Shown: positions 25,714 to 34,718 of the stretch, one piece after another | Layout: every line of letters begins with the position of its first letter | Numbering within the stretch: position 1 is the stretch's first letter | Origin: Nostoc sp. B(2019) | Lineage (GTDB): Bacteria; Cyanobacteriota; Cyanobacteriia; Cyanobacteriales; Nostocaceae | NCBI RefSeq assembly: GCF_010091925.1 | Contig: NZ_WVID01000008.1 | Span: 233,398-297,397 of the forward strand | Reading direction: 5' to 3' | DNA: 64,000 nt | Notes under the pieces: generated by a model | Databases searched by the model: none | The model's input: the letters and a program-made list of their open reading frames with translations, nothing else | What the model was told of the DNA's origin: nothing | Translations under genes and position numbers: made by a program

Positions 25714-26202
25714 TTATCGCTTATATAACTTTCGTCGCTTGGGAATAGGACGCATCGCCTCACGACCCAAGATAAACATCCCCGCAACACCCAAGCTGAC
25801 AAACCAAATATATTGATACCAGTATTGCCGAATTTGTTCAACCGTACTGAGTTCTGGATGTAACGTGTTTAAGTAAAGCAACAGCACTAATATCATTAGC
25901 GCTCCAAAACCAACAAAGCTTAAGCCAACAAGAATTCTTGCAGGTCGCAAATCAAAATCGCTAATATTGTTTAGGTCAATTGTTGCCAGTTCCTTTAAGG
26001 AGTCATCTGCTAAAGATGAGGCTGCTTGGAATCTGTTGCTCAGCTTAGATGGTAAGATTGGCACTAGAGTTGCTACAGTTGGGCGACGCAGTAAAGCCTC
26101 AGTATCTCGCAGTAACTCCAGGGGTTTACGAGTAGTAGTTGGTTGAGCAAATTCAACGTTGTCTGTAGCAGTTGGAGCGGTGGCTTTGCCTTCAAAATCC
26201 AT
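25714..26202 (-). CDS. Hypothetical membrane protein, two TM segments
   Basis: This 162-residue protein has a polar, Thr/Ala-rich N-terminal half (TRKPLELLRDTEALLRRPTV). Two hydrophobic helices follow at about 90-112 (ILVGLSFVGFGALMILVLLL) and 130-148 (YIWFVSLGVAGMFILG), then a basic tail RPIPKRRKLYKR. I do not recognise a named family, though the layout resembles cyanobacterial proteins annotated as hypothetical. It may share a transcript with the PPK2 gene 91 bp downstream. Confidence 0.6.
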   Translation of the reverse strand: MDFEGKATAPTATDNVEFAQPTTTRKPLELLRDTEALLRRPTVATLVPILPSKLSNRFQAASSLADDSLKELATIDLNNISDFDLRPARILVGLSFVGFGALMILVLLLYLNTLHPELSTVEQIRQYWYQYIWFVSLGVAGMFILGREAMRPIPKRRKLYKR

Positions 26203-26334
26203 AGCATGAAAAGAACCAGGATATGAATAGCCTAGCGAATTAGAGGCACAAGTGTGTCATATTTTTACAAATTGAGCAATATTAGATCATAAATAATCGG
26301 ATTTTAAGAAGAGTTTTTAGAAGATTGAACAACA

Positions 26335-26366
26335 AGATTCCCGACTTGTTAAGATTCCGGGAATCT
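26335..26366 (-). terminator. Hairpin downstream of pxcA
   Basis: AGATTCCCG pairs with CGGGAATCT just past the pxcA stop. It resembles other hairpins in the window that end genes. Confidence 0.5.
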
Positions 26367-26374
26367 AATGAGTT

Positions 26375-27661
26375 TTACTCATCCATCTCCTTCAACGTAG
26401 CTAATGCTGACGGAGACAAGCGACTGAGATAACGGAATATCCAGTATTTAAAGATAGTATCTAAAATTACAGGAAATGTAGCAATGAATAAAAATATTGC
26501 GTTTCTACTAGCTGGTAAACCTAAATGTTCTGCCAATGTTTCAAGAATAACCTCCCATCCATGTGGCGAGTGAAATCCTACAAATATATCTGTAAACAAA
26601 ATAATTAAAAAAGCCTTAGCACTATCACTCAGACCATAAACAATATTATCTATAAATAATTTCACAGTCACAATTTCTCTTTTGCTCGAAGAAATTACCA
26701 CACCAAAAGCAACCAGTGAGAGCAAATCAGCAAAAACATTACTAATAGCGCTATTACTTTTAAAGCGGAATTCCCCGGCTATCTCAACTGCTTTGTTTTT
26801 GACACTTTCTTTAATTACCTCTGAAGACAGTGGTGGTGCTTGATGAAGTAGATACTGAAATCTCAGTTGTTTTTCAAAACTCTTTAATTTTTGGAGAGCT
26901 TCTACTTCCATGTCAGTATTTAAAAAAATCTGAATTTCATTGTCACCTCTAATCCGATCTAATATGGGAGTTACTAAAAAGTGTTTAGATAATTGCTGAG
27001 TTAAAACTGGCACAATAATTAGAAGTAACAAGAATCTTACGGCAGTTCTTGTTCTATTTCTAGAAATCCGGTAATTTCTCAGAAAATCTTCTTCTGCCTG
27101 CGGTGCAAAATCAGCTTTAATTTTATTAATTGTTCTGCCAATAGACCTCGGTAATGCCCCAGTTTTTTGAGTTAAAGGTGGAACTTTAACGCCATTAATA
27201 TTAGATGATTCTGGCTGTTTTTTGACTCCGCTCTGTTGAATTTGTAGTGGTTGCGAAGGTGGTATTGCTGGGCTGTTGCTAATTATTTCATCTTTGATAG
27301 AATACTTCTCTAGTACTTCATCAATAAACTTTAACTTTTCTAATAAAGTAGAGTTAGAGATATTTATGATTCCACGGCTCAGCCGAAATTCTGCAAGTCT
27401 TACCTTGATAAGAGTTAGCTTTTTATTTAGATATCCTTGCCAATAAGACATTACATTTTCAGTATAATCTGCTGATTTTGGAGATATCTTCTTGTTATTA
27501 AAATGCTGTATTTCGATGTTTCTAATGCTTTGAGCTGCTTGGTAAGCCTCTAAGAGCGCTCTTTCTGGTGTATCTGAATACCATTGCTTAAGCGATCGCA
27601 AGTTTTCTTTAAGCTTTTGGCGGAGTAATTCTGTATTTATTTTAAAAAGTGAAGGCTTCAT
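26375..27661 (-). CDS. pxcA: Proton extrusion protein PxcA (CemA family)
   Basis: PxcA is the cyanobacterial homologue of chloroplast CemA and is needed for light-induced proton extrusion and low-pH tolerance. This 428-residue protein has a long polar N-terminal region (TPERALLEAYQAAQSIRNIE) and the CemA-like C-terminal domain with several membrane helices: FLLLLIIVPVLTQQLSKHFL, FADLLSLVAFGVVISSSKRE, FLIILFTDIFVGFHSPHGWE and NAIFLFIATFPVILDTIFKY. I chose the ATG at 27661 (MKPSLFKIN), as in homologues; the frame stays open 40 codons further with a non-homologous extension. Confidence 0.88.
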   Translation of the reverse strand: MKPSLFKINTELLRQKLKENLRSLKQWYSDTPERALLEAYQAAQSIRNIEIQHFNNKKISPKSADYTENVMSYWQGYLNKKLTLIKVRLAEFRLSRGIINISNSTLLEKLKFIDEVLEKYSIKDEIISNSPAIPPSQPLQIQQSGVKKQPESSNINGVKVPPLTQKTGALPRSIGRTINKIKADFAPQAEEDFLRNYRISRNRTRTAVRFLLLLIIVPVLTQQLSKHFLVTPILDRIRGDNEIQIFLNTDMEVEALQKLKSFEKQLRFQYLLHQAPPLSSEVIKESVKNKAVEIAGEFRFKSNSAISNVFADLLSLVAFGVVISSSKREIVTVKLFIDNIVYGLSDSAKAFLIILFTDIFVGFHSPHGWEVILETLAEHLGLPASRNAIFLFIATFPVILDTIFKYWIFRYLSRLSPSALATLKEMDE

Positions 27662-27911
27662 TTCAGATATTATTATGTATATTAAGTATTGTAATTTAGT
27701 ATAAATCAAGAAAAAGTAATAGCTAATTAAGAAATGCTTAGCCAGGGGTAAAAAATTTGTTTTATTCACTGATGTGAGCAATTTAATTTACAATACAGTA
27801 GTTGTGTAACTTATATGGTCAATTAACGGGAACAAATACTTAGAAAGTATTGTCACTTTTTCTCAAGTATCCGTAATATATCTGATGTTTTTTTTAGCAA
27901 GCGGCGCATTC

Positions 27912-28484
27912 ATGATGAGACTAAAGTTATTTGGTCAAGGGTTGACAGGAATTGCAATAGCTTCACTGACTGTGTTGACCACAACTGCAACCATCGGTCA
28001 GCCTAGCTATGCTGGAGGCACAACCTTCTACTGTGGAAAGAGCAAGGGCGTACCAATAACATTTGCTCGTACTCAAGATGGGAGGAACGTGCCAATGATT
28101 CGATGGGTTTCTCAGGAATACTTCTCACCAGAGTGGACAGTTGAACGCCGTTGTCAAGAAGTATCTCGCAGATTTCAAAGAAGTTATGACAACGGTACTC
28201 TAAAGTACATCAGAACTGGGATACTCAAAGGAGAATCTGTAGTATGTGCTGCTGTTAATCAAAACGCTGCTTGTACAGATAGCACTTTGTTATTCACTCT
28301 CAGGCGTGGTAGTAATGCCAGAGATACTGTGCGAAGGCTATTGAATCGCCGTGGGTTAGTAGCTGGAAATGTACTGAATGAAAGTAGTCAGGAAGCGCTG
28401 AATATCGAATTTGATGCGTACCTAAACAATGCTACAGTCGAACAAAATATTGAGTCCAATCAAGATTCAGGTAATACTCCTTGA
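27912..28484 (+). CDS. COP23 domain secreted protein
   Basis: The protein starts MMRLKLFGQGLTGIAIASLT with a signal peptide ending near PSYAGG. It then has the COP23 domain (circadian oscillating protein of 23 kDa): TFYCGKSKGVPITFA, PMIRWVS, TVERRCQEVSRRFQ, GESVVCAAVNQNAACTDSTL LFTLR and LLNRRGLVAGNVL. Four cysteines are positioned for disulfides. Known COP23 is a membrane-associated clock-controlled protein, and its function is unresolved. It heads the protease cluster and is 39 bp before the first protease, so they may be co-transcribed. An upstream in-frame ATG at 27885 is less likely. Confidence 0.82.
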   Translation: MMRLKLFGQGLTGIAIASLTVLTTTATIGQPSYAGGTTFYCGKSKGVPITFARTQDGRNVPMIRWVSQEYFSPEWTVERRCQEVSRRFQRSYDNGTLKYIRTGILKGESVVCAAVNQNAACTDSTLLFTLRRGSNARDTVRRLLNRRGLVAGNVLNESSQEALNIEFDAYLNNATVEQNIESNQDSGNTP

Positions 28485-28523
28485 TGCGATCGCAGCGCAA
28501 TTTCGTATTACCTAGGAACTCAG

Positions 28524-29303
28524 ATGAATTGGCGTAAACTGACACTGGTTGTGTATATTGGCAGCTTATCTATGGCACTGTCAGCATCGACGCCAGTCGT
28601 CAGTATTTCTGCTCCATGTACAAGCTTTGATTGCAAGGTTCCGCAGTCAGAACAATACCAACAAGCGCAATCTATCACCGTCAAAGTTTTGTCAGCAGAT
28701 TTCTTAGGCTCAGGAATTTTGCTGCAAAAACAAGGTTCTGTTTATACAGTATTGACCAATGCTCATGTATTACAAGCAGGCGACGCCCCGTATCGTATTC
28801 AAACACCAGATGGTAGCATCCATACAGCTAATTTATCCAAAGGCTTGAACTTTGGGAAAAATGATTTAGCTTTATTGCAATTCCAGAGTACTGGCACTAT
28901 CTATGCTGTGGCATCCCTTGGTTCTCCTCCATCCGTGGGAGATGAGGTATTTGTTGCTGGGTTTCGGGCTGCTGAAGAGGAATCTCAATACAAAGACTTT
29001 GCGTTTACTAAAGGTAAGATTTCGTTGGTGCTACCCAAACCTTTAGAAGGAGGCTATCAGCTGGGGTACACCAATAATCTCGAAAAGGGGATGAGTGGTG
29101 GGCCATTGTTGAATCGTCGCGGTGAGGTTGTGGGTGTGAATGGGATGCAAGCTTATCCTCTGTGGGATGCTCCTTCTGTATTTCAAGATGGCATGGAAGC
29201 AGATGAACGGTTGCATAAGACGATTATTCGCTTGAGTTGGGCTGTACCAATTCCGACATCTGCATTAGAGGCGGACATTCGAGTGAAAAGCTCAAAGTTT
29301 TGA
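28524..29303 (+). CDS. Secreted trypsin-like serine protease
   Basis: This 259-residue protein has an N-terminal signal segment (LTLVVYIGSLSMALSAST). A chymotrypsin-fold domain carries the triad: His in VLTNAHVLQ, Asp in GKNDLALLQF and Ser in EKGMSGGPLLNR. It has no TPR tail, unlike the two related proteins downstream. Two cysteines (PCTSFDC) near the N-terminus may form a disulfide. It is probably periplasmic. It follows the COP23 gene closely and is the most divergent member of the local protease family. Confidence 0.88.
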   Translation: MNWRKLTLVVYIGSLSMALSASTPVVSISAPCTSFDCKVPQSEQYQQAQSITVKVLSADFLGSGILLQKQGSVYTVLTNAHVLQAGDAPYRIQTPDGSIHTANLSKGLNFGKNDLALLQFQSTGTIYAVASLGSPPSVGDEVFVAGFRAAEEESQYKDFAFTKGKISLVLPKPLEGGYQLGYTNNLEKGMSGGPLLNRRGEVVGVNGMQAYPLWDAPSVFQDGMEADERLHKTIIRLSWAVPIPTSALEADIRVKSSKF

Positions 29304-29541
29304 GTTCTGAAGTTCAAGTCTAGTTCGTAGTGTTCGCGTAGCGTCTCGAAGAGAGCGATTCATCGCTCAAAATAAGGATTATCAGGACTAAAGTCCTTAC
29401 TACAAACTTTAGTTTATTTATGTCTAGCTACTTATCTGCTTTCTTGAGCTGACGGCTGATGCTCAGGAAACCATAAAAAGTGTGGACTGAGATGGAGCTA
29501 TTTACTTGTAAAGTCGATTAATACCTATTAAAAATCAAATT

Positions 29542-31068
29542 ATGAAATTTAATTATGCACTTGTACCAGCAATCATTGGAGTATCAATTACCCTGGTGCA
29601 ACCGCAAATTGTTGTAGCACTTTCCTCATCTGAGGTGGGTAAAGTTGCCAAAGCAATTACGGTGCTGATTGAGAATCAAAATGGTTCTGGGACTGGGATA
29701 ATTATTCAGCAAAAGGGCAAGACTTATACTGTTCTGACAGCTAAGCATGTCATCGAAACTCAAGCTAAATATGAAATCGTCACTCCAGATGGTCAGCGTT
29801 ATCCACTCGATTACAATACTGTGAAAAAGCTGCCAGAAGTAGACTTAGCCGTTGTCCAGTTTACCAGCAACCAAAGTTACACTGTTGCCAAGATAGGCAA
29901 TTCAGATGACTCGGCAGAAGGTACAACAGCCTATGTAGCTGGTTTTCCTCAAGTAACGGCAGCAATTTCCAGCACAATTTACAATTTTACCGATGGGCGA
30001 ATTACTGCTAACGCCTCAAAACCTCTGCGTGATGGCTATGCTTTGGTCTACAGCAATGTGACATTACCGGGGATGAGCGGCGGCCCGGTGTTGAATGACA
30101 AAGGCGAACTGGTGGGAATTCATGGTAGAGCAGATGAAGCGGATATCGAAACCTCTAAAATCAATTCCACTGTTGCTTATGTCAAATCAGGTTTTAATTT
30201 GGGCATTCCTATCAATACCTTTTTGAGACTTTCATCTCAAGCTGGGGTAGATGTGGGCGTTAGTCCTCCTACTGCACCTGTAACAACAGCACCGAAACCG
30301 GATGATTTCTATATTCAAGGTGGGGACAAGTATGATCAAGGAGATTTTAAAGGTGCGATCGCTAGCTATACTACAGCAATTCGCCTGAATCCCAACTATC
30401 TCAATGCCTACAATAATCGAGGTCTTGCCCGCTATAACTTAGGAGACTTCCAGGGGGCAGTTGACGACTATAACCAAGCTTTGAAGATTAATTCCAAAGA
30501 TGCTGATCCTTATAATAACCGCGGTCTGGCTCGCTCTGCCTTGGGAGACAAGAAAGGAGCAATTGATGATTATACCTTAGCTCTGAAAATTAATCCTAAC
30601 TTTCTCTATGCCTACAATAATCGGGGAATTGCCCGTAATAGCCTGGATGACAGCCAAGGTGCGATCGCTGATTTCAACCAAGCTTTGAAGATTAATCCCA
30701 ACTACGCCGAAGCCTACGGGGGCCGGGGGATTTCTTATTATCAGTTAGGAGATAAGAACAGAGCGATCGCTGATTTCACCAGAGCTATCAAGCTGAATCC
30801 CAACCTGTCCCCACCCTACGCCGGACGCGGAATTGCCCGCTTTGATTTGGGAGACAAAAAAGGAGCAATTACTGATTTTAATCAAGCTTTGCGGATTAAT
30901 CCCAACTTTGCCCCAGCTTATACTGGTCGAGGAATTGCGCGTTTTCAGCTGGGAGATAAACAAGGAGCGATCGCAGATTTACAAAAAGCCGCTAATCTCA
31001 ATTTGGAACAAGGCAAAACAGATGATTACCAACAACTATTGGAGTTAATTAAAAAGCTTCAGCGGTAA
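29542..31068 (+). CDS. Secreted trypsin-like protease with seven TPRs
   Basis: This 508-residue protein has a signal peptide (MKFNYALVPAIIGVSITLVQ). A serine-protease domain follows with His in VLTAKHVIET, Asp in LPEVDLAVVQF and Ser in LPGMSGGPVLND, then a linker (VSPPTAPVTTAPKPDDF). About seven tetratricopeptide repeats (about 255-500) of the type AYNNRGLARYNLGDFQGAVD complete it. It is closely related to the gene at 32466, and the repeats are alike at DNA level. The TPRs probably hold a protein partner or substrate. ATG 29542 opens the signal peptide. Confidence 0.92.
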   Translation: MKFNYALVPAIIGVSITLVQPQIVVALSSSEVGKVAKAITVLIENQNGSGTGIIIQQKGKTYTVLTAKHVIETQAKYEIVTPDGQRYPLDYNTVKKLPEVDLAVVQFTSNQSYTVAKIGNSDDSAEGTTAYVAGFPQVTAAISSTIYNFTDGRITANASKPLRDGYALVYSNVTLPGMSGGPVLNDKGELVGIHGRADEADIETSKINSTVAYVKSGFNLGIPINTFLRLSSQAGVDVGVSPPTAPVTTAPKPDDFYIQGGDKYDQGDFKGAIASYTTAIRLNPNYLNAYNNRGLARYNLGDFQGAVDDYNQALKINSKDADPYNNRGLARSALGDKKGAIDDYTLALKINPNFLYAYNNRGIARNSLDDSQGAIADFNQALKINPNYAEAYGGRGISYYQLGDKNRAIADFTRAIKLNPNLSPPYAGRGIARFDLGDKKGAITDFNQALRINPNFAPAYTGRGIARFQLGDKQGAIADLQKAANLNLEQGKTDDYQQLLELIKKLQR

Positions 31069-31284
31069 ATGGGGCATTGGGCATGGGAAAAATACTTTAG
31101 CTAGTTTTAGAATTTAAACTAAAGTAACTTACCAAAGTAAGTTACTATCGCTCAAATCCAGACACAGAGCGAGTGTTATCTCAAATGTGGTTGGTGGTTG
31201 CACAATAGGCGCACCGGGGGCAGGCGATCGCTTTTAAAAGGAGATGATTGATATTATTAATGCAGCAATTTAGGACATTTATTT

Positions 31285-31536
31285 ATGTCGTCAGTCACGA
31301 TTAACCTGCCAGAATCCGTATTTAGCGCCCGTCGCCTTTCTCCAGAAGAGTTTGTGCGTGATATGCGCCTCGCTGCTGCTATCTACTGGTATCAGAAGCA
31401 GGAAATCTCAATGGAGAAAGCAGCCAACGTTGCTGGGTTAAACCGCCGAGACTTTCTAGCCGTCCTAGCCCGTGAACAAGTGGATGTCTTTGCTGTTGAC
31501 TTTGATGATTTGCAGAGCGAGTTAAACCGTGGCTGA
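31285..31536 (+). CDS. UPF0175 family antitoxin-like protein
   Basis: This 83-residue protein reads MSSVTINLPESVFSARRLSP, EEFVRDMRLAAAIYWYQKQE, then ISMEKAANVAGLNRRDFLAV. UPF0175 proteins carry a helix-turn-helix of this kind and pair with PIN/DUF3368 proteins as antitoxins. It overlaps the next gene by eight bases, as typical for a toxin-antitoxin pair. Confidence 0.85.
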   Translation: MSSVTINLPESVFSARRLSPEEFVRDMRLAAAIYWYQKQEISMEKAANVAGLNRRDFLAVLAREQVDVFAVDFDDLQSELNRG

Positions 31537-32014
31537 ACTGCCTGCTATCAACACATCCCCATTGATTTTTTTGACCAAAGGCGGGTTTCTCGATTTATTA
31601 CAAGTAATTAGTTCATCGGTTATTGTTCCATTGGCTGTAGCCGCAGAAATTCAGGCGTATGGGTCAACAGACGTAACAGCAGTGGCGCTCAATAATACTG
31701 ATTGGCTGGTAGTGCAAGAAACACCTCCTACCCCGAATGTGATTCAAAGCTGGGATTTGGGTCTAGGTGAGTCTGCCGTACTGACCTGGGGCTATATAAA
31801 TCTAGGTACAGAAGTAATTCTGGATGATTTAGCGGCCCGTCGTTGTGCTGCAACTTTAGGAATTCCTTCAAGGGGGACATTAGGCATCGTTATTACCGCC
31901 AAACAACGAGGGGTGATTCCTGCTGCACGTCCAGTTTTAGAACAACTACGCCTGTGTGGGATGTATTTATCTGACCGCGTGATAAATCAAGCATTAGCAT
32001 TGGTAGGGGAATAG
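31529..32014 (+). CDS. DUF3368 PIN-like toxin
   Basis: This 161-residue protein is of the DUF3368 group, PIN-domain relatives thought to be RNases. It shows INTSPLIFLTKGGFLDLL at the first acidic site (N where PIN proteins have D), PLAVAAEIQAYG, WDLGLGESAVLTW, and VILDDLAARRCAATLGIPSRGTLG, all family hallmarks. It starts at GTG 31529 inside the antitoxin gene. The pair sits between two members of the protease family and probably inserted there. Confidence 0.85.
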   Translation: MAELPAINTSPLIFLTKGGFLDLLQVISSSVIVPLAVAAEIQAYGSTDVTAVALNNTDWLVVQETPPTPNVIQSWDLGLGESAVLTWGYINLGTEVILDDLAARRCAATLGIPSRGTLGIVITAKQRGVIPAARPVLEQLRLCGMYLSDRVINQALALVGE

Positions 32015-32114
32015 ATGAGTTCGCTCCCAAGCCTTAGCAGACCATACCTGATCATGATAGTAGTGGTGCAAACATAAGCAGGTAATTTTAGCCCTACGAT
32101 GCCCACGCCTAGAA

Positions 32115-32253
32115 CACCGATTCAGTATTCAAGATAGGAGCGAGAAAAACCGATTATTTCGTAGAGACGTTGCAATGCAACGTCTCTACAGTCAACGAGA
32201 ATTGGTCGTTTTACCGAAAAGAAATCGGGTTCTTGCGGATTACTGAATCGATG
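32115..32253 (-). mobile_element. 139-bp MITE, copy A
   Basis: The ends CACCGATTCAGTATTC and GATTACTGAATCGATG are inverted repeats. The centre (32161-32189) is a palindrome whose half is GTAGAGACGTTGCA. An inverted copy, alike over nearly the whole length, lies at 57202-57339. There is no coding capacity. Confidence 0.8.
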
Positions 32254-32283
32254 CTCTAGTAAACTGGGTAATTGCCTGCTCTG

Positions 32284-32378
32284 GGTTGGGAGATCAGCAG
32301 GTGGCATCGCGGATTTACGAAAAGCAGCTAACCTTGATCTAGAACAAAGAAAATACAGATGATTACCAACAAGCTTTA
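32284..32378 (+). pseudogene. Vestigial 3' end of a protease-TPR gene
   Basis: The DNA matches the last TPR and C-terminus of the genes at 29542 and 32466 (LGDQQ-GIADLRKAANLDLEQ with one base missing, then a premature TGA, then LPTS). It lies directly before the 32466 gene, as an intact copy in a tandem array would. Frameshift and stop show that it is dead. Confidence 0.7.
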
Positions 32379-32465
32379 ACAGTAAGTTGGGTATGGTGCA
32401 AAAAGTAAAGTAAAGTAAACCTATTTACTCGCAAAGTTAAATTAATGCCTATTGGGAATTAAATT

Positions 32466-34103
32466 ATGAAATTTGATTACGCACTGGCATCAGCACTGAT
32501 GGGAGTATCAATCGCTTTTGTACAACCCCAAACAGCGATCGCCCTATCTTCAACTGAGGTAAGTAAGGTTGCCAAAGCAATTACTGTACTAATTGACAAT
32601 CCAAGCGGTTCTGGTACTGGGGTAATTATTCAGCGAGAGGGCGATATATACACTGTGCTGACAGCCAAGCATGTTATCGAAACTGAAGATAACTATGAAA
32701 TTGTCACCCCAGATGGTCAGCGCTATCCACTCGATTACAAAACTGTGAAAAAGCTGCCAGAAGTTGACTTAGCGATTGTGCAGTTTACCAGCAAGCAAAG
32801 TTATGCTGTTGCCAAAATCGGTAACTCGGATGAAGCCATAGAAGGCGCTACAGCTTATGTAGCAGGTTTCCCCAAAGCAACAGCAGTAATTTCCAACTCG
32901 ATTTATAATTTTGTCGCGGGGCAGATTACTGCCAATGCCTCAAAACCCCTGCGTGATGGCTACGCTTTAGTCTACAGCAATGATACGTTACCGGGGATGA
33001 GTGGCGGCCCGGTGTTGAATGAAAAAGGTGAAGTGGTGGGAATTCATGGTATGGGGGATACTATGGAAAACTTTCAAATTTCCGACCAAAATCCCAATAT
33101 TATTATCAAAACAGGTTTTAATTTGGGCGTTCCCATTAATACTTTTTTGAGACTGTCAGCTAACGCTAAAACAGATGTGGGCGTCACTCCTCCTAGCACA
33201 CCAACAGCCACAGCACCGAAAGCTGATGACTTTTTTATTCAGGCTGAGGACAAGTATGATAAGGGGGACTATCAAGGAGCGATCGCTGATTACACCAGAG
33301 CGATCAACATTAATCCCAACTTAGCCCAAGCCTACTACAGGCTGGGGTTGACCCGCAGCAAGTCTGGAGATAATCAGAAGGCTGTTGAGAATTTACAGAA
33401 AGCTACAGAATTATTTGCTGCCCAAGGAAACAAAGCAGATGCCATACGTATTCAGGGCGTTTCTCGTTCTTTGTTAAAAGACTATCAAGGAGCGATCGCA
33501 GCTTTAACGGAAGCAATTCGCCTCAATGTCAAAGATACTTTAGCCTACAACAATCGGGGAAATGCCCGCTCTAACTTGGGGGACTTGCAAGGAGCGATCG
33601 CTGATTACAGCCAAGCCCTCAACATTGATCCTAACTATATCCAAGCCTACATCAACCGGGGGAATACCCGCTCTGCTTCAGGAGACAAAAAAGGAGCAAT
33701 TGCCGATTACAACCAAGCCCTTAAGCTTAATCCCAACTATGCCTTAGCCTACAACAATCGGGGAATTGCCCGCACTGCTTTGGGAGATTTGCAAGGAGCG
33801 ATCGCCGATTACAACCAAGCCCTGAAGATTAATCCCAATTATGCCAATGTCTATTACAGCCGGGGAATCGCTCGTTCTAACTTGGAAGATTTGGAAGGGG
33901 CAATTTCTGATTACAACCAAGCCCTGAAGATTAATCCCAATTATGCTCAAGCTTACTACAGCAAGGGAATTGTTCGCGCTGCCTTGGGAGATAAGCAATG
34001 GGCGATCGCAGATTTCCAAAAAGCAGCTAACCTTTTTCAAGAACAAGGAAAAACAGAAGATTACCAAAAAGTGCTGGAGTTAATTAAAAAGCTTCAGCAG
34101 TAG
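32466..34103 (+). CDS. Secreted trypsin-like protease with about eight TPRs
   Basis: This 545-residue paralogue of the 29542 gene has a signal peptide (MKFDYALASALMGVSIAFVQ). The protease domain has His in VLTAKHVIET, Asp in LPEVDLAIVQF and Ser in LPGMSGGPVLNEK, then a PPSTPTATAPKADDF linker. About eight TPRs follow, five of which are nearly uniform (AYNNRGIARTALGDLQGAIA type). It is 37 residues longer than its sister because of extra repeats (KAVENLQKATELFAAQGNKA). It has the same N-terminal extension and promoter-proximal sequence, so tandem duplication is clear. Confidence 0.92.
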   Translation: MKFDYALASALMGVSIAFVQPQTAIALSSTEVSKVAKAITVLIDNPSGSGTGVIIQREGDIYTVLTAKHVIETEDNYEIVTPDGQRYPLDYKTVKKLPEVDLAIVQFTSKQSYAVAKIGNSDEAIEGATAYVAGFPKATAVISNSIYNFVAGQITANASKPLRDGYALVYSNDTLPGMSGGPVLNEKGEVVGIHGMGDTMENFQISDQNPNIIIKTGFNLGVPINTFLRLSANAKTDVGVTPPSTPTATAPKADDFFIQAEDKYDKGDYQGAIADYTRAININPNLAQAYYRLGLTRSKSGDNQKAVENLQKATELFAAQGNKADAIRIQGVSRSLLKDYQGAIAALTEAIRLNVKDTLAYNNRGNARSNLGDLQGAIADYSQALNIDPNYIQAYINRGNTRSASGDKKGAIADYNQALKLNPNYALAYNNRGIARTALGDLQGAIADYNQALKINPNYANVYYSRGIARSNLEDLEGAISDYNQALKINPNYAQAYYSKGIVRAALGDKQWAIADFQKAANLFQEQGKTEDYQKVLELIKKLQQ

Positions 34104-34180
34104 CTCAACCTTGTATTTCTCGATTTTCCTTTGCTGAGGTGAAATTTAAGGAGAAAGTTTTAATATTCTGCCAGAAGTTT

Positions 34181-34348
34181 AGTCTTTAATACTCGTGAGC
34201 GAGTCTTTGATACTCGTGAGCGAGTCTTTGATACTCGTGAGCGAGTCTTTGATATTCGTGAGCGAGTCTTTGATACTCGTGAGCGAGTCTTTGATACTCG
34301 TGGACGAGTCTTTGATATTCGTGGACGAGTCTTTGATACTCGTGAATG
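34181..34348 (+). repeat. Tandem repeat, eight 21-bp units
   Basis: The units are AGTCTTTGATACTCGTGAGCG with one or a few changes each (AATACT, GATATT, GTGGACG, GTGAATG variants). A partial unit AGTCATTG follows. The period is a multiple of three, so all frames stay open. There are no spacers, so it is not a CRISPR. Confidence 0.92.
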
Positions 34349-34471
34349 AGTCATTGCTCCCCTACTCCCCTGCTCATTCAATTTTGAATTTGTAATTTTG
34401 CGCTTCGCTCAGAACTTTCAAAAACGGATTTTATACCGATTCAATTAATGATTGCAACAAATCCTTTGGTA

Positions 34472-34640
34472 GAGACGTTGCAATGCAACGTCTCTACAGC
34501 ATTGCAACGTCTCTACATGGTCTATCTGTCATATTGTTTTTTTAAATTGGTATTAGATTATTCAATTAAAAATCTAAAATCTACAGCAGTTGGCATTTTC
34601 ATGAATCACACGTAGAGACGTTATATGTAACGTCTCTACA
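34472..34640. repeat. Copies of the GTAGAGACG palindrome
   Basis: One full palindrome (GTAGAGACGTTGCA half-site) plus an extra right half lie at 34472-34514. A variant with a TATATG centre lies at 34613-34640. The same palindrome forms the core of the MITEs at 32115 and 57202. Confidence 0.75.
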
Positions 34641-34718
34641 GGGTTTCGGGTTTGATTTATGTACTTCCTTTACCTGAAATCTGCTGTAAAATCTAAAATT
34701 CCCCTGCCTCTTGCATAA

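Larger units (their letters stand above)
32015..32465. other. Gap with MITE and a vestige of a protease-TPR gene
   Basis: This stretch holds a 139-bp MITE (32115-32253) and then a decayed 3' end of a protease-TPR gene (32284-32378). No intact gene is present. The leader before the 32466 gene (about 32400-32465) resembles the leader before the 29542 gene, both containing ACTCGCAAAGT/ACTTGTAAAGT-like stretches. Confidence 0.6.
34104..34718. other. Repeat-filled intergenic region
   Basis: This 615-bp stretch lies between the protease array and the kinase gene, which converge here. It holds a 21-bp tandem repeat (34181-34348) and copies of the GTAGAGACG palindrome at about 34472-34514 and 34613-34640. 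I see no credible gene; open frames on both strands across the tandem repeat follow from its period. Confidence 0.7.

Noticed and set aside
34181..34348. Possible CRISPR array
   Set aside because: Units are contiguous without spacers and no cas gene is present.
34160..34395. Open frames on both strands (Ser/Thr/Arg-rich repeats)
   Set aside because: They are the automatic result of a 21-bp tandem repeat lacking stops; no start context or family.
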